Below are positions 54,481 to 64,000 of a stretch of 64,000 nt of DNA, piece by piece. The DNA is taken from the NCBI GenBank assembly GCA_963921195.1, contig OY992540.1, forward strand, positions 22,890,262 to 22,954,261. Direction: 5' to 3'. This DNA is from Pegoplata infirma (taxonomy: Eukaryota > Arthropoda > Insecta > Diptera > Anthomyiidae). The notes below the pieces were generated by a model that saw only the letters and a list, made by a program, of their open reading frames with translations, was not told the origin of the DNA and did not search any database. The position numbers and the translations under genes are program-made. Positions within the stretch are counted from its first letter, which is position 1, and each line of letters opens with the position of its first letter.

Positions 54481-55160
54481 ATACTTCGAGGTCTTACAAA
54501 CATAATGATAACTTTGGGTTCAAAATGCTATGGGTGCCGCTCATTGGTCTAAACTAAAGTAGCTATGTAGACTACTTAAGTGTTGAACGAATGTCCTATT
54601 GTTTAGAAATGGGTAATATCGGTTTGAAAAAAGGGTATTATCGGAAGGAGAGAAAAAGAGTTCCCCTTTTCTATTTTCAATTGATGCTCGTTTCAAAAAA
54701 ATTGCGCAGTTATTTTGCCTGTTCTAGGATCGATTCTTCGTTATGTCTGTATATTGTTGATTGTAGCTTGCAAGGTTCTTCTTCTAACTCTAAAAAGTAA
54801 AATATATAAATTCTGAAATCCAGGATCTGCAGTTTTTTCTGTAATTTAATAGAGTTTTTAATACGAGTGTAACATCGTTTTGTGTAACTTATATTTTATT
54901 CTATGTTGCATTATTTATTGACAGTTACATTGGCCCCTAGAGTTTGTTTGATTTTTTTTTTTTGAAAGCAGAGATTTTTTTTGTTATAACAAGTTTTAGT
55001 TTTATTTTTAAAGAAATATTTGTTGTATCCTAGTCACGGCTTGTTATTGATATAAAACAAAAATTGCAAAGTGTTAAAATGTAATTTTTATTTACATATA
55101 AGTAAGAATTTGTACTTCGTTTGACAAGATTAAATTTTTTTTAAGTTAAGAGATAAGATA
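54481..55160. other. Noncoding DNA
   Basis: Sequence of ordinary complexity, possibly host intergenic DNA; an open frame of 69 codons at 54591 has no recognisable domain. No repeat or RNA gene is seen. Confidence 0.45.
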
Positions 55161-55474
55161 CACTGAAAGAATTTTGTTCATTGTAGCTATAAAAATATTC
55201 ATACAATCTATGCAAAATTCTTAAGAAGCGATCCAATGATGGTTTTCATAAAATTAATAAATTTTTGATTTATGAATTTATGAAAAAATGTCATTGCAAT
55301 ATATGAACATTTTTCATCTCATTAAATATATGAACATTTTCATCATATATTTAATGAAAACGTTTTAAAAGCAAAGCAATTCATAAAATTAATGATTATT
55401 TTTATAAATTCAATGAAGTTTTATGAAAAAAATCATTGCTCATTGGCTCATTATGAACAATAATTCTTTCTGTG
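55161..55474. mobile_element. 314-bp MITE, CAC(T/A)GAAAGAATT ends
   Basis: The left CACTGAAAGAATTTTGTTCAT and the complement of the right end CACAGAAAGAATTATTGTTC match apart from a few bases. TA flanks both sides (55159-55160 and 55475-55476). The interior has several TTCATAAAATTAAT / ATTTATGAA inverted motifs. The tip resembles the Y family. Non-coding. Confidence 0.88.
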
Positions 55475-55476
55475 TA

Positions 55477-55627
55477 AAATTTTATTTTAAATATTAATTG
55501 ACAATATGTAGGACAAGGTTGATTGGACTCTATTGATATTTGTTGATATTTTCTTGTGAAAGTTCATCACTGCGTTAGACGCAAATTTTATCAAAGCTGT
55601 TTGAAACTAAAAAAATAGCCTTAATGT
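55477..55627. other. Short spacer
   Basis: No feature seen between the two MITEs. Confidence 0.4.
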
Positions 55628-55629
55628 TA

Positions 55630-56016
55630 CACACAAAAAAAATTGTAAAACGACATGAAAAAAATGTTAAATTTATTTTTTCCTACCTCCCATTTTACAA
55701 GAATTTTTTTTGGTAATTTTACAATCTTTTTAGAAATAAAATTGTCAACTTTTTTGTTGCGATAAAACTTACAATTTATTCTCGTAGCTTTCCTGATTTT
55801 TTTTTTTTGTAAAATTCCATTGGAAATTTAGATATTTACAAAAAAATTTTAAACTTACGAAAAAAAATGTAAAATTACAAAATAAATGTAAAATAACAAA
55901 AAAAAAGTTTAATTTCGATTGAATATTTTTTGTTAAAAAACAAGAAAAACTGTAAAATATTGGTAAAATGGGATTACGAGACTTTTTTTTAGTAATTTGA
56001 CAATGTTTTTTTTATG
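55630..56016. mobile_element. MITE, CACACAAAAAAAA ends
   Basis: The left CACACAAAAAAAATTG and complement of the right end CATAAAAAAAACATTG are flanked by TA (55628-55629 and 56017-56018). Internal TTGTAAAATTACAA-type motifs repeat in both orientations. A related sequence begins at 59249. Confidence 0.6.
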
Positions 56017-56521
56017 TATAAATTTTTAAATAGCTATAAAAAAATAAATGCACAATATTTTTTAATTCTGTTCATTTACTTTGGCTTTAGGCAAAATCGC
56101 CCAAAAGAAAAATCTCCAAAAAAATTTTATAAAAAATCGTCCAAATGCAAAATCGCCCAAAAAATATGAAAAATTACCCAAAAAGAAAAATACGAAATTT
56201 CGCCCAAAAGTAACGAAAAAAATCCCAAAAAGAAATGAAAAATTACCCAAAAATTAAAAAAAAAAAAAAAATTTTCCGAAAACACGTTTTCCCCAAACCC
56301 AAAATACCCATAAAGTTTTATTTTGTGGAGAGGGTGGGTTAAAGGCATGGAGTTTGTAATCCTTAAGAATAGCTTTTAAGAAAAATAACAAATTTTAAGG
56401 CAAGACTTTTTGTTACGTATCCCTATTAATATTTTTGACAACTCGTCTTCTTTAGTAGGTACTTGATGTAAAAAATATTAAGTGTGTTATATAAATTATG
56501 AAGAAATAGAAAAAAATTTAT

Positions 56522-56597
56522 GGAGGTGCGATTAAAGTGCCGCAGGCGAAAAATTTTAACAACAAATTTTTCGCCTGAGGAGCTTTCATCGCTCCTC
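56522..56597. repeat. ~34-bp-stem hairpin
   Basis: The left arm GGAGGTGCGATTAAAGTGCC plus GCAGGCGAAAAATTT (56522-56556) pairs with 56564-56597, with few mismatches and a 7-nt loop. It is GC-richer than its surroundings. It could be a tiny MITE or a small-RNA hairpin; no expression evidence is available. Confidence 0.6.
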
Positions 56598-56679
56598 TAC
56601 GCTGTTTTTTAAATTCTTACTTTTGATTTTCTACTACCAACGGCAGATTTGTATAAAATGTGATAATCTAAAAGTAAGT

Positions 56680-56760
56680 GCAGGGGTTGTCAGTTCGATT
56701 CCCACCAGAACCTTCCAGAACCTTTGTCTGTTACTCCACAACGGGAAGGTTGTTCATCAG
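56680..56760 (+). mobile_element. SINE fragment (B box only)
   Basis: GTCAGTTCGATTCCCACCAG resembles the B-box region of the SINE at 16963, and the following CCAGAACC is loosely similar to its continuation. The A box is not recognisable and the body diverges, so this is a decayed fragment. Confidence 0.45.
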
Positions 56761-57170
56761 CCTTTTTGGTTAGTTAAGTATATAATTTATAGAAAAACAA
56801 AACAATTCGTTGCATTGTTTCTAAAAAATTAATAAACTATTTGTTTCAGGTTGTTCTACTATGTAGGGTATTAAATTTTTCTATTGGCTGTTTCATTGCA
56901 ACTTATTTCGGTTTGGACATTTTAAGATTTTGACAAAAAATCAGACCAAACTAAAAATGGGCATTTTTTCATGGCGTACGGACATAGCGCCCAAGGTCTT
57001 ATCGCCCAAAACCGTAAATGTCATATCGCCCAAGCTGCGACATATATCCCAAAATGATTGGTCTAAAAACGTTATTTCTCCCAAAACAATATTGTCAAAA
57101 AATCCAAAATATTTTTTTTGGGCGAAATGTCGAAATTACAACTTCTATGATTTGTTTTTTTGTAATAAAG

Positions 57171-57402
57171 GTTTTCTGCGTAGCCGGCCTTCGGCCGGGC
57201 TTATGGATTACATACTCCATGCATTAAACCCACCCTCTCTGCAAACCAAAACTAATTTGGTTATCAGGCATTTTTTAAGCATAATAAATCTGATAGCGTA
57301 AAGGTCTGCTAACCTAGAAAACTTTAGTTTGCGAAGAGGGTGGGTTTAATGCATGGATTTTGTAATCCCTTAGCCCGGCCGAAGGCTTGCTACGCATAAA
57401 AA
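57171..57402. repeat. Foldback with GCCGGCC hairpin, ~74-bp arms
   Basis: 57171-57244 and 57330-57402 are inverted copies: GCGTAGCCGGCCTTCGGCCG, then GGATTACA, ATGCATTAAACCCACCCTCT and complements. Blocks of the arm also occur in the palindrome at 38715-39915 and singly at 56325-56370 (GAGGGTGGGTTAAAGGCATG), so this repeat has spread. Confidence 0.8.
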
Positions 57403-57915
57403 CTTTAAAATAATGTGTTAAAAAAAAACAATATTGGTGAGTTTTATGATTATTTTTTGGGTGCTATGACATTTTATAAATTCAACATTTTGATATTTGG
57501 GTAGTATGACATTTTTGATAATTTATATTAATTTAAAGAAAATTGTTAAAATACCCAAAAATAATGGCCATATCGTCCAAAAAATTTTGCAACAACAACT
57601 AACACACATTTTTTTTGGGTGGAATGACTTTTTTAAATTGGGCGATATGCACTTGGGCGCAATGTCCGTACGCCTTTTTTCATATTTTATTTTTGGGCAA
57701 TTTTTCGTAATGAAAAAACACCCAATTTTTTATTTCGAAATTTTGTCCAAAAACTATGAAAATGTTCCCAAAAATTTTGGGTAATCTTTCATATAAAATA
57801 TGGCCCAAATTTGTATGAACAATTTTTGGGCGAAATTTCATTTTCTTTATTGGGCGATTTTTCTTTGGGCGATTTTGCCTACAGCCATTTACTTCGAAAG
57901 ATAAACTATCTTAAT

Positions 57916-59016
57916 CACGGTGCCCTGGAGAGGATTTAAATAAAATTTTAGTGTTACTCCAATTTTTAAGCGGATTATGTTTTTGGACTATAAAATAAAG
58001 AAAATGAGCCAAAAAAGAAAAAAAAGTACTAGGCGCTTTTTTTTTGGCGGGCAAAAAGATGAATTTCAAAAAAAACAAAAAAGAATTTATTCTTTCAAAT
58101 GCATTAAAAAATTTTTATGCAGATGTAAATTCATCACATATTCACTTGTCAGTGAGATTTAAATATATATGTGACATATTTTTTCAGATATGAGACTTAA
58201 AAGAATAATTTCACTATTTAGTGAGACTAAATCAAATTTCTTCTTTAATTTAATGAAAATTTTAACTCTAGCAGTTACTTCGCATATAATATTGATCCTA
58301 TTTGTAGATTTTGAAGGGGGGGAAGTTACCCCAACAATACAAACAAAATTTACAAAGGATTTTTGGCGAAATAAACAAAATTAAAAAAGGATATTAAGTC
58401 CATCCATAAGTTTCGCAATAAACAAATAGTCCAAACCACTTGCTGTATCTCTTTTTATACTATTTACTTTATTTTACTCTTCCTTAGGCATTACAAACAC
58501 ATTTTTAATGATTTTTACTATCGTTTTCTGATTTTTATTAGTTTTGAAAAAAACATTTCTAACAAAAAAGTATTTTAAAACTATATGACTCACTAAGGTT
58601 TAAACTGAGGCAACTTTGTGTTCTGCTGTCCGTCTGAGTAGTACACTGAAAACTTTTAAGAACTTACATTTATAAACAATTTACAAGGACATAATTCATT
58701 TAGTTTCAATTAATAGTGAAATTATTCTTTTAAGTCTCATATCTGGAAAAATATGTTACATATATATCTAAATCTCACTGATAAGTAAATATGTGATGAA
58801 TTTACATCCGTATATACAAATTTTGATGCATTTGAAAGAATAAATTCTTTTTTGTTTTTTTTTGAAATTCATCTTTTTGCCCGCCAAAAAAAAAAGCGCC
58901 TAGTACTTTTTTTTCTTTTTTGGCTCATTTTCTTTTTTTTATCTTCTAAAAACATAATCCACTTAAAAATTGGAGTAACACCAATATTTTATTTAAATCC
59001 AATCCAGGGCACCGTG
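57916..59016. mobile_element. Long-TIR element, ~330-bp arms
   Basis: The left end CACGGTGCCCTGGAGAGG and the complement of the right end CACGGTGCCCTGGATTGG are inverted. The arms continue for over 300 bp (GTGTTACTCCAATTTTTAAG, GTACTAGGCGC, GAATTTATTCTTTCAAATGC, CAGATATGAGACTTAA). TAAT flanks both sides (57912-57915 and 59017-59020). The ~480-bp centre is non-coding. The superfamily is undetermined. Confidence 0.88.
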
Positions 59017-59020
59017 TAAT

Positions 59021-59936
59021 ACTTTTAAAATTGTATGACACAATGTTTGCCAGAGTTCCCACTTAATTGTGGGATGCTTTTTTTAAAGTGCAAGTTCGGC
59101 CGTAGTTGTACTACTAAACCAATTTTGACAAATTTTTTTTGATTTGTAGATTACTAAATTGTCTAGTGCCATTTTTTTAAATTTTGACTTAAAAATTTGT
59201 TTAATGAAAAAACAAAAGTAAATTATCACATTTTTTAAGTTTGCACTACACACAAAAAAAAGCCTTGTTTTTTTTACAATTTTCCTTGTTTTTAAACAAA
59301 CAAATTTGGATTGAAATTTACAATTTTTTTTGTAATATTACATTTTTTTGTAATTTTACAAATTTCCAAGATAATTTTATAAAAAATCTAGTAAATTCAA
59401 GAGAATTCCATGTATTTTCTTTTTGCGCAAAAAAAACTGTAAATTTATAATTTTATTAGTAAAAAGCTTGTAAAATTAATAGGAATTCTCGTAAAATTCG
59501 AGGTAGCAAAAAATCTAGTAAAGTTACGAAACCTCCTTATAAATTTCATCGTGTCAAAAAAATTTGTATTTTTACAATTTTATTGGTAAAACCCTTGTAA
59601 AATGGATTGGTACTTTTTTATTAATAGTACCTCTCACTTTTAGGTGGCGAGATCGTAGGGCGGAGTTAATAAGCATCTTGTGACATTTCACAGGAATAGT
59701 TACGAATTAGGTTTTTAGATCAATTGACTATTTTTTCTGGGCCATAGAGCTGGTATTCTATGATCTTATTCGCGTTGAATAAGTCATAGAATAATTTTCT
59801 TAAGGACCAAATGAGGGAATAAAAAAAAATCAATTTCAAATCTATTCGAGTTGATAAAATTTTGCAAGAAATTTAAAATTTTTTCTTATATAAAGTTATT
59901 TATTAATACAAAAAAGCAATTAAATATATTTATCTA
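59021..59936. other. Noncoding DNA with a CACACAAAA element piece
   Basis: 59249-59610 starts CACACAAAAAAAAGCCTTG after TA and repeats TTTTACAA / TTGTAAAA motifs like the MITE at 55630, but no right end was found. The remainder shows no feature. Confidence 0.45.
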
Positions 59937-60779
59937 CACTCAAAAAAAAACTGTAATGTTAGCAAAAAAAGCTTGTAAACCTACAAGAAATTTTGCTGAT
60001 TTTGAACCCACAATTTTTTTGCTAAAGTTAGCAAAAATGTTTTGCCAATAATTAGTTAACTAAATTTTTTTTTTTTTTTTAACTTAGTTCATACACATCT
60101 GAGGACCCCATTGGGTTCGGACCCGATAGGTCCAGACCCCGATGGGCCTAGACCTAGTTTGGTTCCTTAAAAATCGTCATAGTTTTTGATCCAAAATTTG
60201 TGTCCTTTTCGCTCTACCTTGCTTAGTTTTTGAGATACGTGATTATAGGGGACCACTGGGGTCTTGAGAATTAAAAAACTCGATAACTTCAAAAATATTA
60301 CTCGGAGAGCTTGTGACTATTTTGCGGTCATGTTCTACGTGTTGAGAGCTACAGAAATGGTTTTGGACTTTTTGTTGTGTCGGCAATATTTACCGAGATA
60401 TGAGCATTTTAAAATTTTCGGGAATGCTAACTTTTTTGGATCCAAAGTTAGGGCCCATTAGGGTTCAAAAATGGCCTCCATTTTGCTCTATCTGGCTTAG
60501 TTTCCGAGATAGCGCCATTTTAAGTTTTCTGAAAATAAAAAAAATTTACCATTTATTTTGCTAATATTAGCAAAAAAAGGTTGTAAAAATTTGGTCAACT
60601 CAATTTTAAATCTAGCAAAAAAAATTAGTTCAAATTTTGTTTGAAATTGCTAATGCGCTAAATGAAGTTTACAAAATATTTTTGCTGACATGCTAGTCTC
60701 AACTAAAAATTTGCTAAAAGTTAGCTAACCAGCATTAGCAAAAAAAATTAGTAAATCTACTAATGTATTATTTTGAGTG
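59937..60779. mobile_element. CACTCAAAA TIR element, copy 2 (no hAT)
   Basis: The tips CACTCAAAAAAAAACTG and TTATTTTGAGTG are flanked by TA (59935-59936 and 60780-60781). It is the homologue of 23798-25760 and carries a single GTTCATAC at about 60088, the empty site for the hAT element in copy 1. It contains GGACCCGATAGGTCCAGACC and TTAGCAAAAA-type motifs. Non-coding. Confidence 0.9.
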
Positions 60780-60781
60780 TA

Positions 60782-62047
60782 CAAGATTTTTATGAATCAA
60801 TATTGTTTTGATCAACATTTTTTTGTGATATTACACAAATTTATCGGGTTTTACTCATTGGTAAACAAAAAATAAACATTTCTTCATAATTTTATCATAA
60901 GCTTACAGTTCATTCGTTAAATCAATCAATATTTTAATTGACTTTAATTAAAAATTGATCAAATTTGTGACCAAAATCGAAAAATGTTTGATTGGAAATA
61001 TGTTCAATTAATCACCTGTTAATTTGGTGATTGGTGTAACAATTTTCCTTATCGGAGAAGTTTCAATAAAATAAATTAATAAAGAAGCAGCATTTTCGGT
61101 GCACTCTAAAAAATGAATGTAAAATCACTACAATAATGTTAGTAAATTTTTGTTTAAAATGACACACAACGCCTAAATTTACACATGAAATGTTTGAAAA
61201 ATATATTTAAACACAAAATACTGAAAATTACAAATTTTGTATAGTAATTTGTAAATTAATAATTCGATTTCAACTATTTCTGTGTAATTAAGAAATCCTA
61301 CAAATTAATCAAATGCCACAGGGAGTAACTTTGAGGTAAATCTTTTTAATTTGTCATTTCTAAATAAATTAATGAATTTCAACAATACAATTGCTTTAAA
61401 ATCCTCTTCATTATTAAACCAATTTGACCACATTTTCTAATTTAATCATAGACCAAAGTATAACTTAAATTATTTTCATTAAACATTGTGTTTTTAACTT
61501 ATGTAAAATACTAAAAATAGTTATACTACTGATAAAAACTATGTAACAATATATTTAACATTTCTATGTATGAAAATGAGTATAACATGAAAAACAATTA
61601 AATATTGTAACAGGAACTTTGGTACAACATAAAATCTATCGTAAGGAATAGAGAGCACATAGATGTGAAACTGATAAGAAAAACTATTACACTCTCTAAT
61701 GTACTTTGCTGGTGTTCAATTACACCGTCCAACAAAAAGAGATAAAATTCATTGAACACGAACTGGATAATATGCGTTTGAAACTAGAGACAAAATGAAG
61801 TTAAACTGCATTAACAGTTTTTTTATTTCGTGATCCTGTTTACTTTTAAAAAGTGATGCCAAATGAAAGCGGAGAATCACCGCTAATTTTTCCATTTTAT
61901 TATTTGGCTAAGATTCTTCTCTTTTTTTACCATCAATAGTGACATTATAAGACAAGTACAAATATTTAAAAAATATTTTACAAAATGTAGTCATTTAAAA
62001 CTTTGAACTTTGGCTGTCGGACGTTGTTATCACATGAAACATATTAA
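60782..62047. other. Noncoding DNA
   Basis: 61.10-61.31 kb has TTTACAAATT-like inverted motifs and could be a decayed MITE (a CACTCTAAAAAATG tip at 61104 without a clean partner). 61.69-61.87 kb matches the sequence flanking the SINE at 16.9-17.2 kb (GTTCAATTACACCGTCC; AACTGCATTAACAG; GTGATCCTGTTT), giving the SINE's empty site. The rest may be host DNA. Confidence 0.5.
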
Positions 62048-62165
62048 GAGGGCTCCTGAGCGTGTTAGTCTTTGAAACAGGGGGTAGTGGGTTTAATTCC
62101 CACCAGACGGCGGTCATTGTTACCAGTTCTCGGTTAGGTTAAAATTATTAAAAATGTATTGTATT
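62048..62165 (+). mobile_element. SINE copy with damaged head
   Basis: GAGCGTGTTAGTCTTTGAAA then GGGGGTAGTGGGTTTAATTCCC matches the SINE head at 16963 with a partly deleted A-box side and a changed B box. The body GTCATTGTTACCAGTTCTCG and tail GGTTAGGTT...TTAAAAATG follow, as in the intact copy. Confidence 0.8.
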
Positions 62166-62899
62166 TTTCATAAATCTTATTTACATTCATAACTGTTACT
62201 CTTTCCTTCGCCTCTGTGTACTCTTTAGCATGGAGATACAAAACCACAAACACTTGATATTATTTCTACAATTCCTGTTAATATTTTCTATTTGCAACAC
62301 ATTAATGAGTTCATATTAATATACATACGTGTTATGTACGTATATGTGCATTAGATAGGCATATTTTTGTAAGGAAAAAAAAGCTCGGAAAAATTTGAAT
62401 TTTCAGTTTTATTGCATTTTCTCGAGGAATAATTTTTCGAGATAAGCTTAAAATTAAAATTTTTTGACGTTTGACCGCGATTGACTGGCGAAGATTTCGA
62501 TTACCGTCGAAATATAGTAGTGGGGCAGCCCACTACTAAAATCAGTCAAACGGTTTTCGAGTTTAAAAACAATCTCAACAGACCAAATTTAAAATAGAAA
62601 AAAAAATATAAAATAAGAAAACAGGAAAAGAAGGATAAAAGAAAGAAAAAAGAAAAGAAATAGAAAAAAAGAGGAAAAGAAGAAATAATAAAATTTCCCA
62701 CAAGAAAAAAATTTCAAATCCGATAATTTTTCATAGAAAAAATTTTGAACATTTTTAAAGGAAAAATAAAAATATTTTTATAGGGAAAGTCGGAAAATTT
62801 TTAAAGGAAAACTGTGATAAATATCTGTCAATCTGGATGTTCTTATTATGAAGAGAAATTTTCTTTGAGAAAAATTATTGTGAACGTGACAATTTTGGT
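62166..62899. other. Noncoding DNA with a small palindrome
   Basis: TAGTAGTGGG-GCAG-CCCACTACTA (62515-62538) is a 10-bp-stem hairpin. 62.58-62.70 kb is an AG-rich run. No gene. Confidence 0.5.
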
Positions 62900-63245
62900 A
62901 TCTAAAACATGACTTTTTTTACAGGATAAGTTTCTCAGAATCTGAGACTTTCAGTAGAAAAAATGTTTTAGAATCTGAGACTTTATAGAAAAAATGTTTC
63001 AGAATCTGAGATTTTTCTTTGAATATGATACTTTTTCTATAGGAAAAAGGACTTATTTATAGGAAAAAGGTCACAGAATCTGAGACTTTTTTATAGGAAA
63101 AAGGTCTCAGAATCTCTTAATTTAAGACTAATTTGATAGAAAAAAAAAGATCTCAGAAACTGAGACTTTTTCGAAAAGAAAAAGTCTCAAGATCTGAGAC
63201 TTTTTCTAATGAAAAAAAGTGTCAGAAAAAAGTCTCTTTAAATCA
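62900..63245. repeat. TCAGAATCTGAGAC minisatellite
   Basis: About nine diverged units of (G/A)TCTCAGAATCTGAGACTTTT followed by (T)CTATAGGAAAAA. TCAGAATCTGA is self-complementary. The same unit occurs at 39180-39480 and 39915-40070, and more weakly near 9420-9560. Confidence 0.8.
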
Positions 63246-63603
63246 AAGTTTTTTTGAAGCTCTATGAAAGGGTAAAAAAAAACTTTTTTTTTAATTTCTT
63301 AAGAGTTAAAAATACTGCCATATTTTGCAAATTTTAAATAGCGAAATCTCAAATTCCGTCCGACCGATTTAATTTTTTTGATATTCGTATGTATCGCATT
63401 AGAATTAATAAATATCGCACGATTTAAAATTTAATTTAAAGGTCCAGCAAAATAAAAATTTGCTCGGACACTACACGCAGAGAAGAAATATGATTGTGGC
63501 ATGCACAATTTAAGAGAGTCATATTATGATTGAAAATGTTATCATAACTTGTTTGTAGCAACCATAATATTTTTGCAGTAATCATGTTATGATCCTAAAT
63601 ATA
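63246..63603. other. Diverged dispersed repeat
   Basis: 63330-63460 (CCGTCCGACCGATTTAA, GATATTCGTATG-TATCGCATT) belongs to the same dispersed repeat seen at 13.45, 26.94 and 29.76 kb. No gene. Confidence 0.5.
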
Positions 63604-63661
63604 AAACAAGTAGAAAAGTTAAATTCGACTTTGCCGAATCTATGAATACCCTCCACAATGC
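63604..63661 (-). repeat. Dispersed GTATTCATAGATTCGGC block, inverted
   Basis: Inverted copy of 4287-4342: AACAAGTAGAAAAGTTAAAT, then TCGACTTTGCCGAATC, then TATGAATACCCTCCACAATG. Confidence 0.65.
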
Positions 63662-63851
63662 ATTTTTTAAAGGATAGTACATTTTTTAACGGGAAAAAAA
63701 TAAAAATTTTGATAAGAAATATTTTATTTTGAGTAAAAAACTCTTTTCTTGTCATTAAAAAAAAAATACTAATTTTTGAGTGTAAAATTTTTTTCGAGTG
63801 TAATGTTTTTTTTACTGTAAAAATATTTCTGAGTGAATGCACGTACGTATG
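63662..63851. other. A/T-rich spacer
   Basis: No feature recognised; short TTTTGAGTG(A/T) motifs recur near 63715-63830. Confidence 0.4.
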
Positions 63852-64000
63852 TAGGCGCTATGAAAAAGCCCCCAAATGAAATAGCCCCCAAACGAAAAAA
63901 TGAAATAACACCCAAAAAAATTACGAAAAAAAATTTGGGGTTTATTTCATTTTGTTGGGGGATTATTTCATATTTTTTGGGGGTCTATTTCATTATGAAA
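63852..64000. mobile_element. Left end of a hAT-like element
   Basis: TAGGCGCTATGAAAAAGCCC is followed by clustered AAATGAAATA-(G/A)C(C/A)CCC and GGGGG(T/A)-TATTTCAT motifs in both orientations, the same design as the TCGCCCAA element at 56082-57885 (which starts TAGGC after GGCTT). The other end lies beyond the window, so the target duplication cannot be checked. Confidence 0.5.

Larger units (their letters stand above)
56082..57885. mobile_element. hAT-type element with TCGCCCAA arrays
   Basis: The left TGGCTTTAGGCAAAATCGCC and right GGCGATTTTGCCTACAGCC are inverted copies. ATTTACTT lies at 56074-56081 and 57886-57893 (8 bp). (A/T)TCGCCCAAAA / TTTTGGGCGA motifs occur more than fifteen times, mainly in the outer 300 bp and again near 57000-57120. 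The middle holds a hairpin (56522-56597), a SINE fragment and a foldback (57171-57402). No transposase found. Confidence 0.85.

Noticed and set aside
58190..58384. 64-codon frame inside the long-TIR element
   Set aside because: No similarity to any transposase motif, and the frame is interrupted by arm-derived A/T-rich sequence.
1..64000. Bacterial, phage or viral origin of the window
   Set aside because: LINE, SINE, mariner and hAT hallmarks with TA and 8-bp duplications, together with lack of dense coding, indicate an animal nuclear genome.

Overview
This window looks like AT-rich, gene-free heterochromatin-like or intergenic DNA from an insect, most likely a higher fly (Diptera). The evidence is strong A+T bias by eye, a Jockey-clade LINE with a Drosophila-type internal promoter, a mariner remnant, and dense small DNA transposons. 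The order-level call is inference. I found no convincing host protein gene and no functional tRNA or rRNA gene. Everything codable belongs to mobile elements.

Layout. 1-10.6 kb: small TIR elements, a mariner transposase relic (3.45-3.9 kb), AT-rich CCCGAGTAAAAA-ended elements and a degenerate ~160-bp tandem array (5.6-7.7 kb). 10.6-12.9 kb: a hAT-type element holding a complete but gag-only LINE copy with an intact 337-codon ORF1. 13.6-15.5 kb: a TIR element holding a giant foldback. 16.4-21.5 kb: a SINE with a 14-bp target duplication, ~145-bp and 16-bp tandem arrays, a hammerhead-like motif and a TIR element carrying a tRNA-like module. 22-32.9 kb: A-rich low-complexity DNA and several hAT copies nested in other elements; two of these are proven by paralogous empty sites inside the window. 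33-35.7 kb: a long inverted repeat and another tRNA-like module.

35.77-53.73 kb is one nested stack. A CACAG-ended TA-inserting element (Y1) contains a 4.15-kb full-length Jockey LINE on the minus strand. Its ORF2 is cut by a second CACAG-ended element (Y2, 37706-51011) with a TA duplication, and removing Y2 plus one TA restores the ORF2 frame exactly. Y2 in turn holds a 10.8-kb element (P), a three-unit tandem of tRNA-like sequences and an E-family element, which itself contains a TTA-flanked foldback MITE. P holds a ~400-bp-arm palindrome, a ~20-bp minisatellite with inverted blocks, two MITEs, a ~450-bp-arm foldback and a head-to-head minisatellite.

53.8-64 kb: hairpins with the hammerhead-like motif, a MITE, a hAT-type element with many TCGCCCAA motifs, a long-TIR element, a second CACTCAAAA element, a third SINE copy and the left end of a further hAT-like element running off the window.

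How it works together: the only machinery visible is non-LTR retrotransposition (ORF1 nucleic-acid chaperone, ORF2 endonuclease and reverse transcriptase), and both sets look like past rather than present activity. All cut-and-paste elements here are non-autonomous; their transposases would have to come from elsewhere in the genome.
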